Notes under the pieces: generated by a model
Seen by the model: only the letters and a program-made list of their open reading frames with translations
Told to the model about the DNA's origin: nothing
Database searches by the model: none
Origin: Tannerella forsythia
GTDB taxonomy: Bacteria; Bacteroidota; Bacteroidia; Bacteroidales; Tannerellaceae
Assembly (NCBI RefSeq): GCF_001006485.1
Contig: NZ_JUET01000076.1
Span: 62,001-126,000, forward strand
DNA: 64,000 nt
Reading direction: 5' to 3'
Program-made: the position numbers and the translations under genes
Shown here: positions 29,499 to 38,130 of the stretch, piece by piece
How positions within the stretch are numbered: position 1 is the stretch's first letter
Layout of the letters: every line of letters starts with the position of its first letter

Positions 29499-30191
29499 TC
29501 AGAAGCTCCATTTCATAGCCAATGTCGGGATCACGTAGAGCCCGTCGCGCCCGGCAAAATCATAGTTCACTTTCACCTCACTGCCAAGGCTGAGATTGAA
29601 CTTGTCATCCACTCCTTTAAACCGGTTCAGGTTGACCCAGAACTGCGGTTCGCTCAGGAACACGAAGTCGCCCACCGCACTCGGTTCGCGCCACCAGTCG
29701 GCAAACCCCGTAAAACTGCATTTCCCGTCGGCAAAATGGAGATACCATGTGGCCGTCAGCTGGAAGTTATTCGGCTTGTTGGCTTTCTGGATGTATTTAT
29801 ACAGGGCCGAGAGCGTAAATCCTCGTGTGAATCCTGCGTTGTCATGGCTGTATGTGACGCCGGACAAATAGGCGTTTTTGACGTACGGCAGTCCGCCGTT
29901 ATATTCGAGATGAGCCGAGAGCGGGCCTTCCCAGAATTTCAGTTCGCGGCTGATTTCCCAATAGGCCGAAGCCACACCGTCCGATTTATAGTCCATATCG
30001 ACAAAGAAAAACGTACTACCCCATTTATCGGGTTTAAACATCTCGACGGTCGTCGTCCAGAGCGGCCGGTCGCCTAACCGGTCGTATGCCGCGCGTCCGA
30101 AATCGTAATGAAACTGCACGTTTTGTGCATGTAATGCGGCACAAAGCAAAAGGGCTGCGCCCAGCAGCCCGTGTCTGATAATCGTTTTCAT
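29499..30191 (-). CDS. DUF5020 family outer-membrane protein (Tsx-like barrel candidate)
   Basis: The 230-residue product has a signal peptide (residues 1-22, LCAALHAQ). The mature part is built of alternating aromatic strands and ends in Phe (IPTLAMKWSF), as outer-membrane barrels do. The stretch SFTGFADWWREP...FLSEPQFWVNLNRF resembles the Tsx nucleoside channel layout. Together with the adjacent NCS2 permease this suggests a nucleobase/nucleoside porin, which is inference. It starts 3 bp after GH16. Confidence 0.75.
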   Translation of the reverse strand: MKTIIRHGLLGAALLLCAALHAQNVQFHYDFGRAAYDRLGDRPLWTTTVEMFKPDKWGSTFFFVDMDYKSDGVASAYWEISRELKFWEGPLSAHLEYNGGLPYVKNAYLSGVTYSHDNAGFTRGFTLSALYKYIQKANKPNNFQLTATWYLHFADGKCSFTGFADWWREPSAVGDFVFLSEPQFWVNLNRFKGVDDKFNLSLGSEVKVNYDFAGRDGLYVIPTLAMKWSF

Positions 30192-30194
30192 TGT

Positions 30195-30986
30195 TTATTT
30201 TTGTTTTTGATAAAAGCGCACCCAATCGATTTGCATCTCGACCGGCAGATGAGCCGGTTCGACACGCCCTACCCATCGTCCGCCCAGCTGCATATCGAGC
30301 AGCAGGTAAAACTCGCGGTTGAACGGAAACTGTCCCTGTTTATCCGTTTCGATGCGGGGATAGGTAAACGTATGACGGTTATTGATATAGAACGAAACGC
30401 TGTCGGGATACAGTTCGACGGCGTACGTATTGAAATCGTCGGGGCGAATGGTGCCGGTTGCTCCTTGTGGCGGATTTTTTTCCTTGAGTACGTGCGTATA
30501 GTATGAATGGACAGTCTGATAGGCGATATTTTCATCATTGAGTCGCTCCATGATATCGATTTCGCCACCGTCCGGCCATTGCGTCCCGTCGAACGGAAGA
30601 AGCCAGAAAGCCGGCCACGCGCCTGTGGCGTTTCCGAGCTTGGCATGGATTTCGAGTCGTCCGTGAGAGAAGCCGACCTTATCTTTCGTATACAGTCCGC
30701 CAGTGAGGAATCGAGCCGTATCTTCGGGCAGGCTGTAATTGTTCAGTCCCCGCAGCGTAAGCAGTCCGCTGCCCACGTGATAGCACGAGTCGAAATCGCT
30801 CATGTAGTTATTCCAGTCCGATTTTCCGCGCGGAATTTTACTCCAGCACGACGAGTCGAACGTATCGCCGTCGAAGTTTTCTTCCCATACCAACTGCCAC
30901 GCATCTTGTTTCTGGTCAGAGCAGGATGTGCAGCAAAGCGTCGTCACACAAACAAACGCCAAAGCGCAAATTACACGTTTCGTCAT
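30195..30986 (-). CDS. Glycoside hydrolase family 16 lipoprotein
   Basis: The 263-residue product has a lipoprotein signal with Cys near residue 19-22 (TLCCTSC). The GH16 catalytic motif is intact: GGEIDIMERLN, where the two glutamates around the Asp are nucleophile and acid/base. WPAFWLLP, earlier in the fold, is typical. GH16 enzymes cut beta-1,3/1,4-glucans, beta-galactans or host glycans; the regular-type ExDxxE spacing alone does not decide. It is cotranscribed with a sulfatase upstream and DUF5020 downstream. Confidence 0.93.
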   Translation of the reverse strand: MTKRVICALAFVCVTTLCCTSCSDQKQDAWQLVWEENFDGDTFDSSCWSKIPRGKSDWNNYMSDFDSCYHVGSGLLTLRGLNNYSLPEDTARFLTGGLYTKDKVGFSHGRLEIHAKLGNATGAWPAFWLLPFDGTQWPDGGEIDIMERLNDENIAYQTVHSYYTHVLKEKNPPQGATGTIRPDDFNTYAVELYPDSVSFYINNRHTFTYPRIETDKQGQFPFNREFYLLLDMQLGGRWVGRVEPAHLPVEMQIDWVRFYQKQK

Positions 30987-30997
30987 ACCAGCATTTT

Positions 30998-31192
30998 TTA
31001 TTTCCGGATATTTTTAGCGACAAAAATCATCATCAGAATCAAATTAACGATCAATACTCCTCCGCAACAGACCACATAAAACGCCATCCATTCCTTCTCC
31101 GGACGCAATACAAAGTAAGCGACCGCGCTTGCCAGGCCAATCAGAACGATCAACACCAACAATATCCGTAAGATGATTTTTCTTTTTCCCAT
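30998..31192 (-). CDS. Small two-helix membrane protein
   Basis: The product is 64 residues from ATG 31192 (MGKRKIILRI), preferred to an upstream ATG at 31225 because a basic residue cluster precedes the first helix. Two membrane helices are visible (ILLVLIVLIGLASAVAYFVL and AFYVVCCGGVLIVNLILMMIF), with a basic end NIRK. No family is recognised. It lies between the sulfatase (47 bp) and GH16 (11 bp) on the same strand. Confidence 0.6.
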   Translation of the reverse strand: MGKRKIILRILLVLIVLIGLASAVAYFVLRPEKEWMAFYVVCCGGVLIVNLILMMIFVAKNIRK

Positions 31193-31238
31193 TCCGCCCG
31201 CGAAGATATTATATTTTATGGACATTTTTCCACCTCAT

Positions 31239-32819
31239 TCATTTCAGCGACTCGCGTATCGGGTCGTCGTATTTGACTTGCAGACGCAGAAGTTCTTCTT
31301 TCAATTGCTTTGTTATTTCTTCGGTGCCTTCCTGTCCGTAGAGGTTATGCATCTCTGTCGGATCGTTTTGCAGGTCGTACAGTTCCCAGCAGTCGATGTC
31401 GTTATAGAAACGAATCAGTTTGTAACGCTCTGTCCGCACTCCAAAATGTCGTCTTACGGCATGCTCGGCCGGATATTCGTAGAAGTGATAATAGAGCGAG
31501 GTACGCCAATTGTCGGGATGTTCTCCCTTGAGGAGCGGCAGGTATGAATCGCCCTGAATATCGTTTGGAACGGAAACACCCGCCAATTCGAGGAACGTGG
31601 CCGCATGGTCGATGTTCTGCACCATCTCCGGAATATCTCCTTTGATGCCTCCGGGATAGCGTACGAGCATGGGAGTGCGGAACGACTCTTCGTACATGAA
31701 ACGCTTGTCGAACCAACCGTGTTCGCCCATGTAGAATCCCTGATCGGAGGTATAGACGATAATCGTACGATCGAGCAAGTCGTTCTTCTCCAGATAATCG
31801 AGGACACGACCGACGTTCCGGTCGATCGAACGAATCACCCGCAGATAATCTTTCATGTATTGTTGATATTTCCATTCTGCCAAGGCTTTGCCGGTCAGTT
31901 TATCGTCTTTGAATTTCCGGATGATCGGGTCGTAATGCTTGTCCCATGCTACTTTCTGGGCAGGTGTCATCCGCTCATACATTGCGCGTCCGGCCTTTTC
32001 GAGACCGGGTTGGGAGTGGATTTCATTTTCTTTGTCGGCCAGTTTCAGGTCATAGACGAGGTCCATATCTTCGATGATGCTCATCTCTTGCAGTTCGGCA
32101 GCTTTTCGTCCTTCATATTTGTCGTAGAATGTTTCGGGAAGCGGGAATACGGAGTCTTCTTTCCAGTCGAGATCGCACGTATCGGGCATCCAGGTGCGGT
32201 GTGGCGCCTTGTGATGTAAAAGCAGACAAAACGGTCTGTTCTTGTCTCTTTTCCGGTCGAGCCAGTCGATGGCCAGATCGGTCGTGATATTGGTGGCATA
32301 TCCTTCAATTTGCCGCTTTTCACCATTATCGATAAAGAATGGATTGTAGTAATCTCCCTGTCCGGTCAGAATATTCCAGTAATCGAATCCCGAAGGCTCG
32401 GAGCTGAGATGCCATTTACCTACGACGGCCGTCTCGTATCCTGCCTGCTGCAACAGCTTGGGGAAGGTCTGCTGGCTTCCGTCAAACGTCTTCGTATTGT
32501 CTGTGAAGCCGTTTTTATGGCTGTGCTTGCCTGTCAGCAGACAAGCCCGGCTCGGTCCGCTCAGCGAGTTGGCTACAAAGCTGTTGGTGAAACGCACGCC
32601 TTCGGTCGCAATCCGGTCGATGTTCGGCGTCTCGATAAAACGGCGGTCGTACGCACTGATGGTCTGATAGGAATGGTCGTCGCACATGATATAGAGAATA
32701 TTCATGGGCTTCTCGCTTACTGTGTTTGCACTTTTTTTATCCTTACATGCAATCAGCGACACGCCCATGGCCGCGCTCGTGAGGGAAAAGAATACCGTAT
32801 TATATCGAATCTGTTTCAT
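31239..32819 (-). CDS. Sulfatase (S1 family, serine-type), lipoprotein
   Basis: The product is ~526 residues from ATG 32819. This start follows a perfect -7 box and begins a signal sequence with lipobox Cys25 (SLIAC). Metal-binding residues are seen in ILYIMCDDHS. The maturation motif is SGPSRACLLTG: serine 87 would be converted to formylglycine by an anaerobic sulfatase-maturating enzyme, not encoded here. KWHLSSEPSGFDYWN resembles N-acetylglucosamine-6-sulfatases acting on mucin or heparan glycans (S1_11-like, from memory). It is probably periplasmic or surface-located. Confidence 0.93.
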   Translation of the reverse strand: MKQIRYNTVFFSLTSAAMGVSLIACKDKKSANTVSEKPMNILYIMCDDHSYQTISAYDRRFIETPNIDRIATEGVRFTNSFVANSLSGPSRACLLTGKHSHKNGFTDNTKTFDGSQQTFPKLLQQAGYETAVVGKWHLSSEPSGFDYWNILTGQGDYYNPFFIDNGEKRQIEGYATNITTDLAIDWLDRKRDKNRPFCLLLHHKAPHRTWMPDTCDLDWKEDSVFPLPETFYDKYEGRKAAELQEMSIIEDMDLVYDLKLADKENEIHSQPGLEKAGRAMYERMTPAQKVAWDKHYDPIIRKFKDDKLTGKALAEWKYQQYMKDYLRVIRSIDRNVGRVLDYLEKNDLLDRTIIVYTSDQGFYMGEHGWFDKRFMYEESFRTPMLVRYPGGIKGDIPEMVQNIDHAATFLELAGVSVPNDIQGDSYLPLLKGEHPDNWRTSLYYHFYEYPAEHAVRRHFGVRTERYKLIRFYNDIDCWELYDLQNDPTEMHNLYGQEGTEEITKQLKEELLRLQVKYDDPIRESLK

Positions 32820-32842
32820 TGTATTATATAATGTTTGTGGGG

Positions 32843-32850
32843 CAAATATA
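32843..32850 (-). promoter_or_regulatory. -7 box (TATATTTG) for the sulfatase
   Basis: Minus-strand TATATTTGC lies 23 bp upstream of ATG 32819 and fits TAnnTTTG exactly. It excludes the longer ORF start at 32855. Confidence 0.7.
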
Positions 32851-33023
32851 CGCACTTTTTTGTAGTTTTACGCTATGCCTGAATGTCAAAAGTCTTGTGG
32901 ATTTTTGTCGAAAAGGCTATTTTCACAAGCCTCTGTTTCTTGAACAATGATATGGAAACCGAAAGGCGTCGCGTGATTGTTTTTTTTTCGTCGCGTGTTG
33001 TTGGGGGCTTGGATCATTTCGTT

Positions 33024-33055
33024 TTTGTCCGGTGACAAAATAGCGTGTATCTTTG
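33024..33055 (+). promoter_or_regulatory. Full sigma-ABfr-type promoter of the cobalamin operon
   Basis: TTTG (33024-33027), a 20-base spacer and TATCTTTG (33048-33055) match the Bacteroidetes -33/-7 arrangement. The leader to ATG 33089 is only about 30 bases, which leaves no room for a cobalamin riboswitch downstream of this promoter. Confidence 0.7.
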
Positions 33056-33088
33056 TCCTGAATTTCATTTGAAGAAAAGATAGAACCA

Positions 33089-33664
33089 ATGAAAATTTAT
33101 ACGAAGGGAGGCGACAAAGGACGTACGGGGATTCACGGCGGTCAGCGGGTAGATAAGGATGATATCCGCATCGAAGCGAACGGCTGTCTTGACGAACTGA
33201 ATGTGTGGATCGGGATGTTACGCACACGTTTACCGGAAGCGCATGAATGGCAGGCAACACTCTACGAGGTGCAGCGAATATTGATGGTTGTCATGTCGCA
33301 TGTGGCGACCCCCTCGGCGATACGGGATCAGAATCCGAATGTCTTGCCCGACACGATGGTCACGTTGTGTGAAGAGCAGATCGACCGGATGACGGAGGCG
33401 ATGGGTGAAAACAGTTTTTTTATTCTGCCGGGCGGTACGGAGGTGGCTTCCTTGTGTCATCTGGCGCGTACGGCTGCCCGACGTGCCGAACGTCGTCTTT
33501 GTACGCTTCATAAAGCCGACGCATTACCTCCTTTGGTGATGGCTTTTGTCAACCGGCTGTCTGACTTGTTTTTTGTAATGGCACGTTATGAATTGCATAC
33601 ATGCGGACGCGGCGAAGAGCGCTGGCAGGCCTTTAAGTATAAGCGGAAAAGCGCTGAACAATAA
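33089..33664 (+). CDS. ATP:cob(I)alamin adenosyltransferase (PduO type)
   Basis: The 191-residue product transfers the adenosyl group of ATP to cob(I)alamin, making adenosylcobalamin, the cofactor of MutAB. The N-terminal ATP-binding signature KIYTKGGDKGRTG is followed by RIEANGCLDELN, with the conserved residues of the trimeric PduO fold. The C-terminal helix has ARTAARRAERR and FVNRLSDLFFVMAR, both diagnostic. It is the first gene of the operon; the next start lies 34 bp downstream. Confidence 0.95.
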   Translation: MKIYTKGGDKGRTGIHGGQRVDKDDIRIEANGCLDELNVWIGMLRTRLPEAHEWQATLYEVQRILMVVMSHVATPSAIRDQNPNVLPDTMVTLCEEQIDRMTEAMGENSFFILPGGTEVASLCHLARTAARRAERRLCTLHKADALPPLVMAFVNRLSDLFFVMARYELHTCGRGEERWQAFKYKRKSAEQ

Positions 33665-33698
33665 AGAATATTACAAATTACGAATTACAAAACAAATA

Positions 33699-35117
33699 AT
33701 GGAAATAAAGAATCATTCTCGCATCATCGTGATCGGTATCGGGCCGGGCTCGGCCGGTGATATAACGTCGGCGGCGCTCGATGCGCTTCGTCGTTGCGAT
33801 GTCGTTGTTGGCTATCATGGCTATTTTCAATATATCAAGCCGTATTTATCGGAAGGGGTTCCGTGTGTGGACAGCGGCATGAAACGTGAGAAAGAACGTG
33901 CAGAGAAGGCGTTTGATCTTGCCGAAGAAGGCAAAACCGTTTGTGTCATCAGTTCCGGCGATGCAGGCATTTACGGTATGGCACCGTTAGTACTCGAAAT
34001 GAAGCATCAGCGACGTAGTGCGGTGATTGTCGAAGTGATACCCGGCGTGAGCGCTTTCCAAAAGGCGGCCGCGCTGCTCGGTTCGCCTGTAGGACATGAC
34101 TTTTGTGTCATTTCGCTGTCCGACCTGATGACGCCCTGGGCGTTGATTGAACGGCGTATCGTTGCGGCGGCAGAGGCCGATTTCGTTACGGCTGTCTATA
34201 ATCCTAAAAGTGAGGGACGTTACTGGCAACTCTATCGTCTGAAGGAATTATTCCTGCAAAGTCGTTCACCACAGACACCTGTCGGGTTCGTACATCAGGC
34301 CGGACGCGACGGCGAAGAGGTGGTCGTTACCACCTTGCAGGCCTTTGATCCGGAGCAGACGGATATGTTTACCGTCGTGCTTATCGGCAACTCGCAGTCG
34401 TTCGTCAGCGATGGGACATTCATTACGCCGCGCGGTTATTACCGTGAAGAAGAGCATGAGGAAGGTGTCGGTATCGGTCAAGAGATTATGATGGAAAGTT
34501 TCCGCACCATCGAAGGAGAATTAAAACGGAAAGATATTGCATTGGATCGCAAATGGGCTTTGCTGCATGCCATTCATACGACGGCCGATTTCGATATGGA
34601 GCGTGTCCTGTGGATGGATGAGGGGGCTGTCGCAAGACTGTATGAGACCTTGAGTTCGGGGCATGTGAAAACCATTGTCACAGACGTGACGATGGTGGCG
34701 TCGGGCATCCGGAAAGGCGCTTTGCAGCGTTTCGGCATCGAGGTGAAGTGTTATTTGAACGATGAACGTACCGCGGCGCTTGCTGCCGATAAGCATATCA
34801 CCCGTACACAGGCGGGCATACGTTTGGCTGTAGAGGAGCATCCTGACGCGCTGTTTGTCTTTGGCAATGCTCCGACGGCACTGATGGAGCTATGCTCGCT
34901 GATACGTAAGCACAAGGCGCATCCGTGCGGCATCGTTGCCGCGCCGGTAGGGTTTGTACATGTCTGTGAAAGCAAGCAGATGGTCAAGCCGTTTGCCGGA
35001 ATCCCGAAAATTATCATTGAAGGAAGAAAGGGAGGCAGCAACGTTGCGGCGACGCTTGTCAATGCGGTGCTTTGCTTTAACGATGCGGAGCAGCTTCGTC
35101 CCGGTCGCGACGTGTGA
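33699..35117 (+). CDS. Fused (cobalt-)precorrin-3B C17-methyltransferase and (cobalt-)precorrin-8X methylmutase
   Basis: The 472-residue product starts at ATG 33699; a longer in-frame ORF overlaps the previous gene and is rejected. Residues ~1-245 are a CobJ/CbiH methyltransferase: IIVIGIGPGSAGDIT, CVISSGDAGIYGMAP and EVIPGVSAFQKAAALLG for SAM and substrate binding. Residues ~265-465 are CbiC/CobH: IHTTADFD with the catalytic His, TIVTDVTMVASGI and GNAPTALMEL. It thus combines the ring-contraction methylation with the last rearrangement to cobyrinate. No stop or frameshift separates the halves. Confidence 0.93.
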   Translation: MEIKNHSRIIVIGIGPGSAGDITSAALDALRRCDVVVGYHGYFQYIKPYLSEGVPCVDSGMKREKERAEKAFDLAEEGKTVCVISSGDAGIYGMAPLVLEMKHQRRSAVIVEVIPGVSAFQKAAALLGSPVGHDFCVISLSDLMTPWALIERRIVAAAEADFVTAVYNPKSEGRYWQLYRLKELFLQSRSPQTPVGFVHQAGRDGEEVVVTTLQAFDPEQTDMFTVVLIGNSQSFVSDGTFITPRGYYREEEHEEGVGIGQEIMMESFRTIEGELKRKDIALDRKWALLHAIHTTADFDMERVLWMDEGAVARLYETLSSGHVKTIVTDVTMVASGIRKGALQRFGIEVKCYLNDERTAALAADKHITRTQAGIRLAVEEHPDALFVFGNAPTALMELCSLIRKHKAHPCGIVAAPVGFVHVCESKQMVKPFAGIPKIIIEGRKGGSNVAATLVNAVLCFNDAEQLRPGRDV

Positions 35118-35122
35118 AAAGA

Positions 35123-36313
35123 ATGAGTGCGATGCGTAAATTTTATGTGATCGGAATCAGTGACGAGCGCCGACTGCGCTTTCCTGCCGAGGTGGAACGG
35201 ATCATTGCTTCAGGGCGGGTGTTTTCGGGTGGGCGACGTCATCGCGAAATCGTACGGACGATGCTTCCCGATGAGGCGACATGGATTGATATTACCGTAC
35301 CTCTCGACGATGTCTTCTTACAGTATGAAGAGCATCAGGAGATTGTTGTTTTTGCGTCGGGCGATCCGCTGTTTTTCGGCTTTGCCAATACCCTGCAACG
35401 CGTATTCCCCGATGCACAGACAGTGACTTTTCCTTCTTTTAATTCGCTCCAGATGCTGGCACACCGGTTGGAGATGCCGTATAATGAGATGTCGGTCGTG
35501 TCGTTGACCGGTCGTCCGTGGGATGATTTCGACGCTGCACTTATTGAAGGGCGTCCGCTTATCGGCGTGCTGACCGACCGTGAGAAGACGCCTCCGGTCA
35601 TTGCCGCGCGGATGCTCGAATACGGTTACGACAATTACCGCATGGCCATCGGCGAGCGGTTAGGTAACGAAGCCGACGAACGTGTCCGTACGATGCAACC
35701 GGCCGATGTTGTACACGGTACATTTGCTGCTCCCAACTGTTTGATCTTGTCGCGCACGGCTGTTCGTTCACGTCCGTTTGGCGTGTCGGAAAAGGCATTT
35801 TTTCTGCTCGACGGTCGGGTAAATATGATTACCAAGATGCCCGTCCGGTTGCTGACATTGAGCATGCTCGACCTGCGTCATCGCAACTCGTTCTGGGACA
35901 TCGGGTTTTGTACGGGCTCGGTATCGGTCGAGGCCAAACTGCAATTTCCTCACCTCCGTATTACGGCTTTCGAGAAACGTCCCGAAGGAGTTGGGATACT
36001 GTCTGATAACTGTCGTAAGTTCGGTACGCCGGGTATCACGGCTGTCACCGGTGACTTTATGGAGGTTGAATTGCATGAATATCCTACTCCCGACGCTGTC
36101 TTCATCGGAGGTCATGGAGGGCGACTTGTCGATATCTTGAGAAAGATTGATGCATGCCTGCCGCCGGGCTGTCCCATCGTTTTTAACTCCGTGAGCGCTG
36201 CCAGTCGCGAAATGTTTAAAGAAGGAATCCGCACCATCGGCCGCAACGTGAAAGAAACGGTCTGTATGACGGTCGATGCGCATAGTCCCATAGAAATAAT
36301 CAAAGCAGAATGA
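35123..36313 (+). CDS. cobL: (Cobalt-)precorrin-6Y/7 C5,C15-methyltransferase and decarboxylase, CbiE-CbiT fusion
   Basis: The product is ~396 residues. ATG 35123 and ATG 35132 are both plausible starts, and a GTG at 35114 overlaps the previous stop. Residues ~1-195 are CbiE (FYVIGISD, VVFASGDPLFFGF, FPSFNSLQMLA). Residues ~205-395 are CbiT, with the SAM motif FWDIGFCTGSVSVEAKL and DAVFIGGHGG. It methylates C5 and C15 and decarboxylates the C12 acetate. The fused arrangement is the usual CobL form. It overlaps the next gene by ATGA. Confidence 0.94.
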   Translation: MSAMRKFYVIGISDERRLRFPAEVERIIASGRVFSGGRRHREIVRTMLPDEATWIDITVPLDDVFLQYEEHQEIVVFASGDPLFFGFANTLQRVFPDAQTVTFPSFNSLQMLAHRLEMPYNEMSVVSLTGRPWDDFDAALIEGRPLIGVLTDREKTPPVIAARMLEYGYDNYRMAIGERLGNEADERVRTMQPADVVHGTFAAPNCLILSRTAVRSRPFGVSEKAFFLLDGRVNMITKMPVRLLTLSMLDLRHRNSFWDIGFCTGSVSVEAKLQFPHLRITAFEKRPEGVGILSDNCRKFGTPGITAVTGDFMEVELHEYPTPDAVFIGGHGGRLVDILRKIDACLPPGCPIVFNSVSAASREMFKEGIRTIGRNVKETVCMTVDAHSPIEIIKAE

Positions 36314-38130
36314 AAGAAAATATAGCTATTATCCTTGTTTCGGAGGCCGGGCTTCCGTTGGCTCAGACGATCCGGCGCGAGTTAGGAGCATCCTCCGCCA
36401 TTTATACCACGCATACGTTGGAAGGATGTGAGAACATCTCCTCTTATAACCGGTTCATGTCCGATCGTTTCCATGACTTCGGCGCGTTTGTGTTTATCGG
36501 TGCGCTGGGTATTTGTGTCCGCAGTATTGCGACATGCCTGAAAAATAAATATACCGATCCGGCCGTGATCTGTACCGACAGTGCAGGCCGTTTCGTCGTA
36601 TCCGTGTTATCGGGACATATCGGCGGCGCCAACGACTGGACGCGGCGTATCGCAGCGATTACGGGAGGTGAGGCCGTGATCACGACGCAAAGCGATAGAG
36701 CTGATCTCTGGGCGCTCGATACGCTTGGCCGTACTTACGGATGGAGAACGGCGGCGTCGCCGGCTGAGATGAACCGTATGATCGCGCTTTTCGTAGGTGG
36801 ACGGCGCACGGCTTTGTTGCTCGAGATCAAAGACCGCGGCACGGAGTATCTGGAGCGCACGCTGCCGGAGCATGTTGATGTTTTCTACACCTATCATGAT
36901 ATACGTCCGCAGGAGTACGAGCTGATTATTGCGGTCAGCCCGTTTATTTATAACGCCGAGACACCGGTACTTTATTTCCGTCCGCGTGTGCTCCATGTAG
37001 GGATGGGATGTCGCAGGAACAGTCGTCCCGATGGAGTAGCGGCCTATATGGAGAAGGTGATGGAAGAACATGGACTTTCTCCGCTTGCGATTCGTTCCGT
37101 GTCGACGATCACGCTGAAGAAAGACGAACCGCTGTTCGCCGCTCTGGCGGAGGCGTGGAAGGCGGAGATACATATCTATGATGCTGTTGATTTGCAGGAT
37201 ATCGAAGTGCCGAACCCCTCGCAGAAAGTGTTTGAAACGACGGGTGTCTATGGTGTCTCGGAAGCTGTCTCACAGAAAGCGGCGAAGGGAACTACCCTTG
37301 TCTTGGAGAAACAGAAAGGAATACTGAATGCGGAGAGCGATTTCACGTTTGCCGTTGCGATGGATGCGGACAGTTTGCGTGGCGGTTTTATCGAAATCGT
37401 AGGAGCAGGCCCCGGAGATCCCGAGCTGATCTCGGTACGTGGCAAACGTATGCTCGAAAGGGCCGATCTGATTTTGTACGCGGGCAGCCTGGTACCCCGC
37501 GAACTGACACTCTATGCCAAACCCGGCACGACGGTACGCAGCTCGGCCGATATGACCCTTGAGGAACAGTTTGCCCTGATGAAGGAATTTTACGACCGGG
37601 GGCTTTTCGTCGTGCGTCTGCATACAGGCGACCCATGTATCTATGGCGCTATTCAAGAGCAGATGGCTTTCTTCGACCGTTACGGAATGCGTTATCATAT
37701 CACACCGGGTATTTCGTCGTTTCAGGCTGCCGCTGCGGCCTTGCAATCGCAGTTCACGATTCCCGAGAAGGTACAGACGATTATTCTGACGCGTGGTCAG
37801 GGACGTACGCCTATGCCCGAAAAAGAAAAGCTGCATCTCCTTGCCCAGTCGCAAAGCACCATGTGCATCTACCTCAGTGCGGCCATCGTCGATGAGGTGC
37901 AGGCCGAACTGCTCCGTGCGTATCCACCTGAAACGCCTGTTGCTGCCTGTTATAAACTGACATGGAAAGACGAGCGGATTTATCGCGGACAACTCAAAGA
38001 TCTTGCGCGAATCGTAAAAGAAAATCACCTTACGCTCACAACACTGCTCGTTGTCGGCGAGGCGATAGATAACCGTAGCGGATTGTCACATCTCTATTCG
38101 TCCGATTTCAAGCATATCTTCCGATCATGA
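36310..38130 (+). CDS. Fused cobalt-precorrin-5A hydrolase (CbiG) and precorrin-4 C11-methyltransferase (CbiF/CobM)
   Basis: The product is 606 residues. Residues ~1-350 are CbiG: FVFIGALGICVRSIA, VVSVLSGHIGGAND, then the C-terminal CbiG part LHVGMGCRRNS and VSEAVSQKAAKG. Residues ~357-606 are CobM/CbiF: FIEIVGAGPGDPELISVRG, LHTGDPCIYGAIQEQ and ITPGISSFQAAAAAL. The two act consecutively, methylation at C11 and delta-lactone opening with loss of acetaldehyde. The order of the domains is hydrolase first. Start ATG overlaps the cobL stop. Confidence 0.94.
   Translation: MKENIAIILVSEAGLPLAQTIRRELGASSAIYTTHTLEGCENISSYNRFMSDRFHDFGAFVFIGALGICVRSIATCLKNKYTDPAVICTDSAGRFVVSVLSGHIGGANDWTRRIAAITGGEAVITTQSDRADLWALDTLGRTYGWRTAASPAEMNRMIALFVGGRRTALLLEIKDRGTEYLERTLPEHVDVFYTYHDIRPQEYELIIAVSPFIYNAETPVLYFRPRVLHVGMGCRRNSRPDGVAAYMEKVMEEHGLSPLAIRSVSTITLKKDEPLFAALAEAWKAEIHIYDAVDLQDIEVPNPSQKVFETTGVYGVSEAVSQKAAKGTTLVLEKQKGILNAESDFTFAVAMDADSLRGGFIEIVGAGPGDPELISVRGKRMLERADLILYAGSLVPRELTLYAKPGTTVRSSADMTLEEQFALMKEFYDRGLFVVRLHTGDPCIYGAIQEQMAFFDRYGMRYHITPGISSFQAAAAALQSQFTIPEKVQTIILTRGQGRTPMPEKEKLHLLAQSQSTMCIYLSAAIVDEVQAELLRAYPPETPVAACYKLTWKDERIYRGQLKDLARIVKENHLTLTTLLVVGEAIDNRSGLSHLYSSDFKHIFRS

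Noticed and set aside
32880-33088. Possible cobalamin riboswitch ahead of the cobalamin operon
   Set aside because: A full promoter at 33024-33055 leaves a leader of about 30 bases, too short for a riboswitch, and no B12-box-like segment was seen upstream.
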